Positions 1 to 8,302 of a stretch of DNA of 64,000 nucleotides are shown here, piece by piece. The notes under the pieces are model-generated. The model searched no databases. It saw only the letters and a list, made by a program, of their open reading frames with translations, and was not told the DNA's origin. The stretch comes from Leifsonia sp. EB41 (lineage in GTDB: Bacteria > Actinomycetota > Actinomycetes > Actinomycetales > Microbacteriaceae), in contig NZ_JBGCCJ010000001.1 in assembly GCF_041262565.1 (NCBI RefSeq), forward strand, positions 1,178,001 to 1,242,000, written 5' to 3'. A program made the position numbers and the translations under genes. How positions within the stretch are numbered: the first letter of the stretch is position 1; each line of letters opens with the position of its first letter.

Positions 1-7
1 CTGGTCC

Positions 8-388
8 TCAGGCATCCAGGTCGTCCGCAACCCGGCGCAGCACTGCCGCGATCTTGGCGCCGTGCGCCTTGTCGGGGTACTTGCCGCGGCGCAGGTTGGC
101 GCCGATGCCGTCGAGCAGCTTCACGAGGTCCTCGACGATGATCGCCATGTCGTCTGCGGACTTGCGCTTCATCTTCACCAGGCTCGGAGGGGCCTCCAGC
201 ACGCGCACCGACAGGGCCTGCGCGCCGCGCTTGCCGTCGGCGATGCCGAACTCGAGCCGCGACCCCGCCTTCACGACGGCGCCGGCGGGCAGCGCCGAGG
301 CGTGCAGGAAGACCTCCTGGCCGTCATCGGTGGCGATGAAGCCGAAGCCCTTCTCTTCGTCGTAGAACTTGACCTTGCCGGTTGGCAT
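8..388 (-). CDS. Cold-shock-domain protein with C-terminal extension
   Basis: 126 residues. Residues 1-65 form a cold-shock domain that binds single-stranded RNA or DNA. The RNP1 motif KGFGFI and the RNP2 motif VFLHAS are both visible. A further ~55 residues are helical and rich in Lys, Arg and Asp, which plain CspA proteins (65-70 aa, like the one at 13852) lack. The ATG at 388 has a GAGG ribosome site about 8 nt upstream. The gene is divergent from the small membrane protein at 445. By family it should be a cytoplasmic RNA chaperone; the role of the extension is unknown. Confidence 0.9.
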   Translation of the reverse strand: MPTGKVKFYDEEKGFGFIATDDGQEVFLHASALPAGAVVKAGSRLEFGIADGKRGAQALSVRVLEAPPSLVKMKRKSADDMAIIVEDLVKLLDGIGANLRRGKYPDKAHGAKIAAVLRRVADDLDA

Positions 389-444
389 GGGAACCTCACT
401 TCACATGGGGGATCGAATGACCAACCTCAATTATCCTTGATTTC

Positions 445-732
445 GTGACCCAACAGACCCCACCGCCGGCATCGCGGCTCCAGCGCGTCCTCTCCTACAT
501 CGCCGCGGCGCTCGTGATCGTCTCGTTGCTGTGCATCGCAGCGATCCTGATCGGGTCCGCGCTCGGCGGGATGCCGCAGCAGGGCGCAGGTCAGGGACTG
601 TGGCCGGCGGTCATCGTCTTCCCGCTCATCGCGTTCCCGATCGCCTTCGTGCTGGTCATCATCATCATCGTCTCCAGCAGTCGCCAGCGCAGCCGGGCAG
701 CTAAAGCCGCAGGGCCGAAGGACCGACGCTGA
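445..732 (+). CDS. Small membrane protein, two predicted TM helices
   Basis: 95 residues starting with GTG. Two hydrophobic segments (about residues 15-40 and 53-76) are separated by a short Gly/Gln loop. The tail is basic (SRQRSRAAK). It is probably an inner-membrane protein with both ends in the cytoplasm. It resembles small actinobacterial proteins often auto-annotated as ABC-transporter related, but no ABC domain is present, so no function is assigned. It lies 22 nt before the helicase-associated gene and may be co-transcribed with it. Confidence 0.7.
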   Translation: MTQQTPPPASRLQRVLSYIAAALVIVSLLCIAAILIGSALGGMPQQGAGQGLWPAVIVFPLIAFPIAFVLVIIIIVSSSRQRSRAAKAAGPKDRR

Positions 733-754
733 CCTCCCCCTCCGGACCGCCGCG

Positions 755-2617
755 ATGACGACGACGCTCGCTCTGGCGGCGAGGCTCCGCGCGCTGCCGA
801 ACGACGAGCTCGCCGCCCTGCTCCGTACCCGTCCGGTGCGCCGGGCCGGCATCTCCGACTTCTTCGATCTGGCCGAGGCGCTGCTGGACCCGGAGTCCGT
901 GCAGCGGGCGCTCGCCCCGCTCGACCGGCTGCGGCTCGCCACCCTCGCGGTGCTCGGCGAGGCGGACGGCGCCCAGACCGTCGATGGGATCGTCACCCGG
1001 CTCGGCGGCCATCCCGCGACCGCCGGCACGACGACGGAGGCTGTCCGCGGCACCGTCGACGCGCTCGCCGCCCTCGCCCTCCTGCACCCCACGGACGACG
1101 GCGCCGCCGCCTATGACGCCGTCACCGCTCGGCTCGCCGCCTGGCCGGCGCTCGGCCTCCCCCGGCCGGCGACCTTGCTCGACACCGCGCCTCCCGCCGT
1201 CCCGGAGCCGCTCACGGCCGCTGAGCTGGCCGCATCGGAGCGGCTCGCCGCCGAGCGCGCGTTCGAGGCCGTCGCGGGCGTGTCCGAGTTGCTGACCGAG
1301 CTCGGCCGCGAGGGCGCGCGGGAGCTCCAGAAGGGCGGCCTCGCCCTGCCTGCTGCCAAGCGCCTCGCGGACGCGCTGGCGGTCGACGCCGCCGTCGTCC
1401 CCGTCGCGCTCTCCGTCGCCGCCCGCGCCGGGCTGGCCGCGGTCGCGGACGGGCTCTGGCTGCCGACCGCCGAGGTCGCCGCCTGGCAGCACTCCACGAC
1501 AGCGGACCGCTGGCGCGACCTCGCCGGAGCCTGGCTCGCCGGCCTCCCCGCCGACGTGCGCGCCCTGCTCACGGCGCGCAGCCGGTCGCCGTGGGGCGAG
1601 CCGCTGCGCGCCCACCTCGCCTGGCTCTACCCTGCGGCGGTCGCCGAGACCGAGCAGCGCGTCGACGAGTACATCCGGGAGGCCGAGTGGCTCGGCGTCA
1701 CAGCGGACCGGTCCCCCGGCGACGCGGGAGCCCTGCTCCTGGAGGCCGGGCCCGCAGCGGCCACCGCCGCGATGGTCGTGCACTTCCCCGCCGAGGTGTC
1801 CCAGGTCTACCTGCAGCACGATCTGAGCGTCATCTCGCCCGGCCCGCTCGCGCCCGACGTGGAGGCCCGGCTGCGCACGATGGCCGACCTGGAGAGCAGG
1901 GCTCTCGCCTCCACGTTCCGGTTCTCGGCGGCCTCCATCGACCGCGCGGTGACCGCGGGCGAGACGGCCGCGAGCATCCACGACTTCCTCGCGGCGGTCT
2001 CGCTCACCGGGGTGCCGCAGCCGCTCGACTACCTGATCGCCGACGCCGTCGAGCGCCACGGCCGGGTCCGGGTGCGCGACGCCGCGGCGGGCGCGGAGGT
2101 CCAGGCGGTGGTGCGGTCCGACGACGCCACGCTGCTCGGCACGATCGCGGTCGACCAGTCGCTGTCGTCGCTGCGCCTGCTGCGCGCCGGCGAGCGGACG
2201 CTGGTCAGCCGGTTCCCGCGCGACGTCGTGTACTGGGCGCTCAGCGACGCGCGCTACCCGGTGGTCGCCGAGGACGCCTCCGGCGCGCTGGTGACCCCGC
2301 AGCGCCGGAGGATCGCGGAGCGGACGGCGGCCGCCGCGACGCGTGACCCCGCCGCCGAGCTCGTCGCCCGGCTGCGCTCGGCGGACGCCACCGAGGAGGA
2401 CACGGGAGAGCAGTGGCTCGCCCGCCAGCTCGACCAGGCGGTCCGCGCGCGGCAGACGGTGGTCGTGCAGGTCGCGATGCCGGACGGCCGGCTGGTCGAC
2501 TACCTCCTGGAGCCGACCGGCATCGGCGGAGGACGGCTGCGCGGGCGCGACCGGGCCGCCGACATCGAGCGGACCCTGCCCCTCTCCAGCGTCAAGGGGC
2601 TGCGCAGCGTAGACTGA
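755..2617 (+). CDS. Helicase-associated protein (XPB/Ssl2 N-terminal-type domain)
   Basis: 620 residues, Ala/Leu/Arg rich, with no Walker motifs. The N-terminal half is made of helical repeats. The C-terminal half carries the helicase_C_3 (XPB N-terminal-like) type domain found next to XPB genes in actinobacteria. It ends 6 nt before the XPB start, so the two are almost certainly co-transcribed. By context it is a partner or regulator of the XPB helicase in DNA repair. It has no predicted enzymatic activity. The family assignment is from memory of the family, not from a search. Confidence 0.8.
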   Translation: MTTTLALAARLRALPNDELAALLRTRPVRRAGISDFFDLAEALLDPESVQRALAPLDRLRLATLAVLGEADGAQTVDGIVTRLGGHPATAGTTTEAVRGTVDALAALALLHPTDDGAAAYDAVTARLAAWPALGLPRPATLLDTAPPAVPEPLTAAELAASERLAAERAFEAVAGVSELLTELGREGARELQKGGLALPAAKRLADALAVDAAVVPVALSVAARAGLAAVADGLWLPTAEVAAWQHSTTADRWRDLAGAWLAGLPADVRALLTARSRSPWGEPLRAHLAWLYPAAVAETEQRVDEYIREAEWLGVTADRSPGDAGALLLEAGPAAATAAMVVHFPAEVSQVYLQHDLSVISPGPLAPDVEARLRTMADLESRALASTFRFSAASIDRAVTAGETAASIHDFLAAVSLTGVPQPLDYLIADAVERHGRVRVRDAAAGAEVQAVVRSDDATLLGTIAVDQSLSSLRLLRAGERTLVSRFPRDVVYWALSDARYPVVAEDASGALVTPQRRRIAERTAAAATRDPAAELVARLRSADATEEDTGEQWLARQLDQAVRARQTVVVQVAMPDGRLVDYLLEPTGIGGGRLRGRDRAADIERTLPLSSVKGLRSVD

Positions 2618-2623
2618 GCGGTC

Positions 2624-4267
2624 ATGTCCGATGGCCCCCTGATCGTCCAGAGCGACCGCACCGTCCTCCTCGAAGTCGCGCATCCCGCGGCCGAGGACGC
2701 CCGGCACGACCTCGCCGTCTTCGCCGAGCTGGAGCGCGCGCCCGAGCACATCCACACCTACCGCATCACGCGGCTCGGCCTGTGGAACGCCCGCGCAGCC
2801 GGTCACACCGCCGAGGACATGCTCGGGACGCTGGAGAAGTACTCCAAGTTCCCGATCCCGCAGACGGTGACGGTGGACGTCTCGGAGACCGTCGCCCGCT
2901 ACGGCCGCCTGGTCATCGAGCGCGACGACGAGGGCGCCCTCGTGCTGCGCTCCTCCGACCGGCCCGTGCTGCTGGAGGTCGCGACCGCCAAACGCATCGC
3001 CCCGCTGCTGCTGGAGCGCCGCGATGAGACGACGTTCGCCGTGGAGGCCTGGGCGCGCGGCCAGCTCAAGCAGGAGCTGGTCAAGCTCGGCTGGCCGGCG
3101 GAGGACCTGGCCGGTTACACCCCCGGCACCCCGCACCCGATCGAGCTGGACGAGCGCGACTGGGCGCTGCGCGACTACCAGCGCAAGGCGGTCAGCAACT
3201 TCTTCGACGGCGGCTCCGGCGTCGTGGTGCTCCCCTGCGGCGCGGGCAAGACCCTGGTCGGCGCCGGGGCGATGGCCACGGCCAAGACCACCACGCTCAT
3301 CCTGGTGACCAACACCGTGTCGGCGCGGCAGTGGCGGGACGAGCTGCTCAAGCGCACCTCCCTCACCGCGGAGGAGATCGGCGAGTACTCGGGCCAGGTC
3401 AAGGAGGTCAAGCCGGTCACGATCGCGACCTACCAGATCCTCACCGCCAAGCGGAAGGGCGAGTACGCGCACCTGGCGCTGCTGGACGCGCTGGATTGGG
3501 GCCTGGTCGTCTACGACGAGGTGCACCTGCTTCCCGCGCCGGTGTTCAAGCTGACGGCCGAGCTGCAGGCGCGCCGCCGCCTCGGCCTGACCGCGACGCT
3601 GGTGCGCGAGGACGGCCGGGAGGGCGACGTGTTCAGCCTGATCGGCCCGAAACGCTTCGACGCACCGTGGAAGGAGATCGAGTCGCAGGGCTTCATCTCC
3701 CCCGCCTCCTGCTTCGAGGTGCGGATCGACCTGCCGGCGTCCGACCGGCTGAGCTACGCCGCGGCGGCTGACGACGAACGCTACCGCCTCGCGGCGACGG
3801 CCCCGGCGAAGCTGGACGTCGTCCGGCAGCTCGTGGACAGGCACGCGGGCGAGCGCATCCTCGTCATCGGGCAGTACCTCGACCAGATCGACGAGCTCGC
3901 GGAGGCGCTCGGCGCGCCGCAGCTGACGGGCGCGACGCCGGTGGACGAGCGCGAGCGGCTGTACCAGGAGTTCCGCGAGGGGACGACGCCGGTGCTCGTG
4001 GTCAGCAAGGTCGCGAACTTCTCGGTCGACCTCCCGGAGGCGACGGTCGCCATCCAGGTCTCCGGCTCGTACGGCTCGCGGCAGGAGGAGGCGCAGCGCC
4101 TCGGCCGGCTGCTGCGCCCGAAGCAATCAGGGCTTTCGGCGAACTTCTACACGCTGGTGTCGCGCGACACCGTGGATCAGGACTTCGCGCAGAACCGGCA
4201 GCGGTTCCTCGCGGAGCAGGGGTACTCGTACACGATCCTGGACGCGCACGCGCTCGCGGCGGCGTAG
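2624..4267 (+). CDS. DNA repair helicase XPB (superfamily 2)
   Basis: 547 residues. It is a 3'-5' SF2 DNA helicase/ATPase related to eukaryotic XPB. An N-terminal damage-recognition-like region covers residues 1-170. Walker A is LPCGAGKT (203-210), the DEVH box is at 298-301, and the second RecA domain ends in motif VI (QRLGRLLRPK). The length is normal for bacterial XPB. The ATG at 2624 follows the partner gene by 6 nt. It likely acts in nucleotide excision repair or in opening DNA at damage. Confidence 0.93.
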   Translation: MSDGPLIVQSDRTVLLEVAHPAAEDARHDLAVFAELERAPEHIHTYRITRLGLWNARAAGHTAEDMLGTLEKYSKFPIPQTVTVDVSETVARYGRLVIERDDEGALVLRSSDRPVLLEVATAKRIAPLLLERRDETTFAVEAWARGQLKQELVKLGWPAEDLAGYTPGTPHPIELDERDWALRDYQRKAVSNFFDGGSGVVVLPCGAGKTLVGAGAMATAKTTTLILVTNTVSARQWRDELLKRTSLTAEEIGEYSGQVKEVKPVTIATYQILTAKRKGEYAHLALLDALDWGLVVYDEVHLLPAPVFKLTAELQARRRLGLTATLVREDGREGDVFSLIGPKRFDAPWKEIESQGFISPASCFEVRIDLPASDRLSYAAAADDERYRLAATAPAKLDVVRQLVDRHAGERILVIGQYLDQIDELAEALGAPQLTGATPVDERERLYQEFREGTTPVLVVSKVANFSVDLPEATVAIQVSGSYGSRQEEAQRLGRLLRPKQSGLSANFYTLVSRDTVDQDFAQNRQRFLAEQGYSYTILDAHALAAA

Positions 4268-4285
4268 GGCGAGCCACGGCTCTGC

Positions 4286-4382
4286 GCGACATTCGGCACG
4301 AATGTCGCCATCGGCGAATCCATTGATTCGGCACGAATGTCGAATTTCGCTGCGTCATTCGCGACATTCGGCACGAATCTCG
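4286..4382. repeat. Palindrome cluster, ATTCGGCACGAAT family (three copies)
   Basis: The gap between convergent XPB (ends 4267) and the kinase gene (ends 4389) holds three copies of one palindrome. Copy 1 (4286-4308) has perfect arms GCGACATTCG and CGAATGTCGC around a GCA loop. Copy 2 has core 4326-4338. Copy 3 (4361-4382) has one arm mismatch. All are in the same orientation. The copy 2 to copy 3 segment matches the element at 21564-21621 in inverted orientation, with the same 21-nt spacing. No T-tract follows. It could be a repeated extragenic element or a bidirectional terminator. Confidence 0.85.
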
Positions 4383-4388
4383 GCTCGG

Positions 4389-5261
4389 TCAGACGCCGGG
4401 GTCGGCGGCGAGGCGGGCGAGGGTGCGGCGGGAGGGCGTGTCGTCGGGGCTGTCGCGCACGGTGATGAGCGCCTTCCAGAGGGCCCACGCGCGCGCCCGC
4501 TGCTCGGTCGCCGGGTCCAGGCCGATCGCGTCGAGGAAGGCGCGCCGGGCGTCGCCGTCGAACATCGTCCAGGCGGGGACGAGGTCGCAGGCCGGGTCGC
4601 CGACCCCGGAGGTGCCGAAGTCGATGACGGCGGAGAGTCGCGCGTTCCGGACCAGGAGGTTACCGGGAGCCGCGTCACCGTGCAGCCACACGCCCGGCTG
4701 CTCCCACTCCGACGCCTCGGCGGCGTCCCAGATCCGCCGCGCCAGCCGCGGGTCGATGGTCGGCGCGCCGGCGGACATCGCCGCGAGCGCCTCCTCCCGG
4801 TAGACCCCGGGAGGCGCGCCGCGGTGGAAGTTGTGGCTCCCGGCCACCGGACCGCCCGACGCGTCCACGTGCCGGAGCGCCGTCAGGAAGGCGCCGAGCT
4901 CTGTCGCGAGCCGGACGGCGTCCACGTCGTCCACCAGCCCGAGCGGAGTGCCGGGCAGCCACCGGTAGATCGACCACGCGAACGGGTAGCCCTCGCCCGG
5001 CTCCCCCTGCGCGACCGGCTGCGGGATCGGGAGCGGGAGCTGCGGCGCGAGGCGCGGCAGCCACTCGTGCTCCTTCGCGACCTGCTCGACGTAGCCGCGC
5101 GCGCTCGGGAGGCGCACGCTGAGCTCCTCCCCGAGCCGGAAGGTGCGGTTGTCCCAGCCGCTCAGCTCCACATCCCTCACCGGCATCGAGCGGTAGGCCG
5201 GGAACTGGGCGTCGACCAGCCGCCGGACCAGCACCGCGTCGACGGGCACGCGATCGGTCAT
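4389..5261 (-). CDS. Aminoglycoside phosphotransferase (APH)-family kinase
   Basis: 290 residues with the APH/choline-kinase fold. The catalytic loop is WLHGDAAPGNLLV, and the metal-binding Asp lies in VIDFGTSGVGDP. An N-lobe is present, but its nucleotide-binding Lys was not placed with certainty. Families with this layout phosphorylate antibiotics, amines or sugars, and the substrate cannot be read from sequence. The ATG at 5261 overlaps the RibD_C gene stop by 4 nt (ATGA), so the two are translationally coupled. Although the fold is that of resistance enzymes, a housekeeping small-molecule kinase is just as likely. Confidence 0.85.
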   Translation of the reverse strand: MTDRVPVDAVLVRRLVDAQFPAYRSMPVRDVELSGWDNRTFRLGEELSVRLPSARGYVEQVAKEHEWLPRLAPQLPLPIPQPVAQGEPGEGYPFAWSIYRWLPGTPLGLVDDVDAVRLATELGAFLTALRHVDASGGPVAGSHNFHRGAPPGVYREEALAAMSAGAPTIDPRLARRIWDAAEASEWEQPGVWLHGDAAPGNLLVRNARLSAVIDFGTSGVGDPACDLVPAWTMFDGDARRAFLDAIGLDPATEQRARAWALWKALITVRDSPDDTPSRRTLARLAADPGV

Positions 5262-6013
5262 GCGCGCTTCACGTAGCGCAGCAGCAGGGTGTCGCCGGAC
5301 TGGAGCACATGGGCGAGACGCATCCCCAGCGGGAGGATGGGCGCGGCCCCGGCGGAGATGCGGGAGGCGACCCCGGCCTCCAGCGTCGCGGCGACCGTCA
5401 GGCACAGCTCGTCCACGACCCCGGCCGCGATGAGGTCGCCGAACAGGTGCGGTCCGCCCTCGCAGTGGATGCGGCTCAGCCCGCGCTCGACCAGCCCCTT
5501 CACCAGCAGGGCGGGCTCGACCCGCTCCTCGCCGCAGACCACGACGTCGGCCACCTCGGCGAGCGCGTCGCGGGTGTCGGGCCGGGAGAGCTCGGTCGTG
5601 ACGACGATCGGCCGCTCCGGTGCATCCCGGAAGATCGGGCTCGCGGGGTCGAGGTCGAGGCTCGCGGAGACGATCGCGAAGACCGGGTGCGCGGTCATCC
5701 CGGCGTCGCGGCGCGCCCGCTGGGAGACCTCGTCCACGCGCATCGGACCGTAGCCCTCCGCGCGCACGGTGCCCGCGCCGACCAGCACCACGTCGCAGAG
5801 CCGGCGCAGGATGTCGAACACCCGGTGGTCGGCGTCGTCGGAGAGCCCTCCGGAGAGGCCCTGCCGGGTGGCGGCACCGTCGATGCTGGACACGAAGTTC
5901 ACGCGCAGCCACGGGCTCCCCGCGCCCTCGGAGTACAGCTCGGCGATGCGCGCGTCCCCGATCCCCTCCTCCGCGGGGAGCGGGGAGATCCGGTCGATCG
6001 CGGCCTCACTCAT
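5258..6013 (-). CDS. RibD C-terminal-type pyrimidine/dihydrofolate reductase
   Basis: 251 residues of the RibD_C/DHFR-like fold without the N-terminal deaminase domain of true RibD. The NADPH-binding segments GAGTVRAEGYGP and EGGPHLFGDLI are visible. Stand-alone RibD_C proteins in mycobacteria can act as dihydrofolate reductase substitutes. Here the gene overlaps the FolP-like gene by 8 nt upstream and the kinase by 4 nt downstream. The pairing with a pterin-synthase paralogue favours a pterin or folate role over riboflavin synthesis, but this is inference. Confidence 0.85.
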   Translation of the reverse strand: MSEAAIDRISPLPAEEGIGDARIAELYSEGAGSPWLRVNFVSSIDGAATRQGLSGGLSDDADHRVFDILRRLCDVVLVGAGTVRAEGYGPMRVDEVSQRARRDAGMTAHPVFAIVSASLDLDPASPIFRDAPERPIVVTTELSRPDTRDALAEVADVVVCGEERVEPALLVKGLVERGLSRIHCEGGPHLFGDLIAAGVVDELCLTVAATLEAGVASRISAGAAPILPLGMRLAHVLQSGDTLLLRYVKRA

Positions 6014-6902
6014 TCACGTCCCCCATGTTGTGCTTGAGGTAGGCCGGCTCGCGCAGCCCGAGGATGGCCTCCGTCATCCGAGCTGCGGCCACCGACCCGA
6101 CCACGTCGTGCATCCGGATGATCCGCGCGCCGTTGACGATCGCGACGACCGCGGCGGCGATCGAGCCGTCCCGGCGCTCCGAGCGCGGCGCGTCCAGGGT
6201 CTCGCCGATGAAGTCCTTGTTCGAGACCGCCGCGAGGGTGGGATAGCCGAGGTCGGCGATCTCGGAGAGCCGGCGGGTGAGCTCCAGCGATTGGAGGGTG
6301 TTCTTGTTGAGGTCGTGTCCCGGGTCGAGGATGATGCGCTCCTCCGGGACGCCGGCTGCGACCGCGCGGTCGACGCGTTCGAGGAGGAAGTCCGCGATGT
6401 CCCGCGCGATGTCGCCGTACGCCGGCCGCGCGTAGAAGGTGCGCGGCGCGGCGAGGCTGTGGGTGAGCACGAGGGTCGCGGCGCTGTCCGCGACGACGCG
6501 GGCGAGGTCGGGATCACTGAGCCCGGTGGTGTCGTTGACGACCGTCGCGCCGGCCGCGATGGCCCTGGCCGCCACCGCCGAGTGGAAGGTGTCGACCGAG
6601 ATCACGACGTCCGACCCCGCACGCAGCTCCGCGACGACGGGCAGCACCCGGTCGGCCTCCTCGTCGGGCGGGATCGCCACGCCGGGCGCGAACGGGGCGC
6701 CGCCGATGTCCACCCAGTCCGCTCCGGCCGCGACGGCGTCGAACGAGGCGGCGACCGCGGCGTCGAGGGCGAACGTGCGGCCCTGGTCGAAGAAGGAGTC
6801 CGGCGTGCGGTTCACCACTGCCATCACGGCGACGCGGCGGGAGAAGTCGAAGGTGCGCGCGCCGATGGTGCGCACGGGGACGCGGAGCGGGGGCAGATAC
6901 AT
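6006..6902 (-). CDS. Dihydropteroate synthase paralogue (FolP2-like)
   Basis: About 298 residues, pterin-binding TIM barrel. The first-strand motif is kept (MAVVNRTPDSF), as are DPGH and RMHDV. The loop that in true DHPS reads GGESTRPG is GGAPFAPG here, so the Thr/Arg pair contacting pABA and pterin is missing. The usual SRK motif is SNK (VSNKDFIGETL). These changes match the FolP2 paralogue of actinobacteria rather than FolP1, so DHPS activity is doubtful. The ATG at 6902 is chosen; a TTG at 6929 with GAGAG upstream is an alternative that would overlap the oxidoreductase. Confidence 0.85.
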   Translation of the reverse strand: MYLPPLRVPVRTIGARTFDFSRRVAVMAVVNRTPDSFFDQGRTFALDAAVAASFDAVAAGADWVDIGGAPFAPGVAIPPDEEADRVLPVVAELRAGSDVVISVDTFHSAVAARAIAAGATVVNDTTGLSDPDLARVVADSAATLVLTHSLAAPRTFYARPAYGDIARDIADFLLERVDRAVAAGVPEERIILDPGHDLNKNTLQSLELTRRLSEIADLGYPTLAAVSNKDFIGETLDAPRSERRDGSIAAAVVAIVNGARIIRMHDVVGSVAAARMTEAILGLREPAYLKHNMGDVNE

Positions 6903-6915
6903 CGCGAGGCCGGTC

Positions 6916-8136
6916 TCAGAGCTCTGCAAGGTCCACGCTCTCGTCGGTCAGCCGGTCGGGGTCGACGGCCTCCCGGCCGCGGATCAGGCGCTGGATGTGC
7001 TCCTGCACATCCCACACGTTCACGTTCATCCCGGCGACCACGCGGTCGTCGCGCAGCCAGAAGGCGATGAACTCGCGCGCCGCCACGTCGCCGCGGAAGA
7101 CGACGCGCGCGCCGGAGGCCAGGGGGGCGTAGCCGGAGTACTCCATGCCCAGATCGTATTGGTCGGAGTAGAAGTACGGGATGTCGTCGTAGCTCGCTTC
7201 CTCTCCCACGATCGCGCGTGCGGCCACGGTGCCGCCTGCGATCGCGTTGGCCCAGTGCTCGTTGCGGAGCCGCTTGCCGATCGCCGGCAGCAGCGGGTTC
7301 GCCACGTCCCCGACGGCGTAGACGTCCTCCACTGCGGTGCGCATCGCCTCGTCGGTCGGGACGCCGTTGTCGAGCGCGAGGCCGGACTGCTCGGCGACCG
7401 ACGTGTTCGGAGCGGCCCCGACGCCGGCGACCACCACGTCGGCCGGGATGCGCTCCCCCGTCGCCAGCACGACGACCTGCTCGTCGCCGCCCTCCACGGC
7501 CGACACCTGCGCGGCGTTTCGGAAGACCACGCCGTTGTCGCGGTGCAGCCTCTCGAACACCCCGCCGAGCTCCGGTCCGATCGCCGGAGCGAGCGGCACA
7601 TGTGCGCGCCCGACCACCGTGACGTCGTTGCCGTAGCCGCGAGCCGCGGCGGCGACCTCCATGCCGATCCAGCCGGAGCCCACGACGACGACGCGCCGCG
7701 AGCCGACCTCCAGGGCGGCCCGGAGCCACTGCGAATCCTCGATGGTTCTCAGAGAGAAGACGGCGCCGTGGCCGCTGCCGGGGACGCCGAGCGGCCGGGC
7801 GTGCGAACCGGTCGCCAGCACCAGGCTGTCGTAGGTGATCCTGGCGCCGCCGGCGAGGAACAGCTCGTGCGCGGCCGGGTCGAACGAGCCGGCCTCCGAC
7901 CCGGGGAGGAACTCAACGTCGTTCTCCGCGTACCAGTCCGCGGGCTGCACGTACGCGTCGTCCAGGGCGGATTCGCCCTTCAGGTACTCCTTGGAGAGCG
8001 GCGGGCGGATGTAGGGACGGTGCTCCTCCGCGCCGAGGAGCATGATGCGGCCCGCGAAGCCCCGGGAGCGCAGCTCGGCGGCGGTCGTCGCCCCGGCGAG
8101 ACCCGCTCCGACGATGACCACAGTGGGATTGGACAT
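6916..8136 (-). CDS. FAD-dependent NAD(P)H oxidoreductase (ferredoxin/rubredoxin reductase type)
   Basis: 406 residues. The FAD motif VIVGAGLAGATTAAEL is at the N-terminus. A second Rossmann motif VVVGSGWIGMEVAAAA binds NAD(P)H, and a later FAD motif VYAVGDVAN follows. The family passes electrons from NAD(P)H to a ferredoxin or rubredoxin, often for P450s or dioxygenases, but no such partner is adjacent. The ATG at 8136 has GGAG 6-7 nt upstream; the longer GTG frame start at 8169 has no ribosome site. It heads the minus-strand group with the FolP2-like, RibD_C and kinase genes. Confidence 0.9.
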   Translation of the reverse strand: MSNPTVVIVGAGLAGATTAAELRSRGFAGRIMLLGAEEHRPYIRPPLSKEYLKGESALDDAYVQPADWYAENDVEFLPGSEAGSFDPAAHELFLAGGARITYDSLVLATGSHARPLGVPGSGHGAVFSLRTIEDSQWLRAALEVGSRRVVVVGSGWIGMEVAAAARGYGNDVTVVGRAHVPLAPAIGPELGGVFERLHRDNGVVFRNAAQVSAVEGGDEQVVVLATGERIPADVVVAGVGAAPNTSVAEQSGLALDNGVPTDEAMRTAVEDVYAVGDVANPLLPAIGKRLRNEHWANAIAGGTVAARAIVGEEASYDDIPYFYSDQYDLGMEYSGYAPLASGARVVFRGDVAAREFIAFWLRDDRVVAGMNVNVWDVQEHIQRLIRGREAVDPDRLTDESVDLAEL

Positions 8137-8169
8137 AGTGCTCCGATCGCTGGTCTCCTCAGCATCCAC

Positions 8170-8257
8170 TTTTCACACTGCCAGCGCCAGCCCCTTACAC
8201 TGCGGGCGTGGGCCGGTCGCACTGCCCGCACCGGCTCCTTACACTCACCGCGCACCG
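8170..8257 (+). promoter_or_regulatory. Four 22-bp phased direct repeats (TTACACTG type)
   Basis: Related 7-mers start exactly every 22 bp: CACACTG at 8174, TACACTG at 8196, CGCACTG at 8218, TACACTC at 8240. The flanking bases (CCCTT before, GC-rich after) are also partly repeated. A degenerate fifth unit (CTCACAG) falls at 8262. Two helical turns per unit is typical of OmpR/PhoB-family binding arrays. The array lies between the divergent oxidoreductase and the response regulator at 8303, so autoregulation is likely. A -10-like GATACT (8290-8295) would make the response-regulator mRNA almost leaderless. Confidence 0.7.
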
Positions 8258-8302
8258 TCTGCTCACAGGCAGAATTCAGCAGACGCGCAGATACTGTTTC
8301 GC

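Noticed and set aside
701-4126. Minus-strand frame of 1141 codons antisense to the XPB helicase genes
   Set aside because: The composition is that of GC-rich antisense shadow (Arg/Gly/Leu/Asp runs without motifs), and the plus strand holds two recognised genes.
4286-4382. CRISPR-like repeat array
   Set aside because: Only three short, unequal copies, each a palindrome, without regular unique spacers or cas genes.
4389-5261. Aminoglycoside resistance gene
   Set aside because: Fold and motifs fit, but the family is broad and the operon context is pterin-related. No resistance claim is supported.
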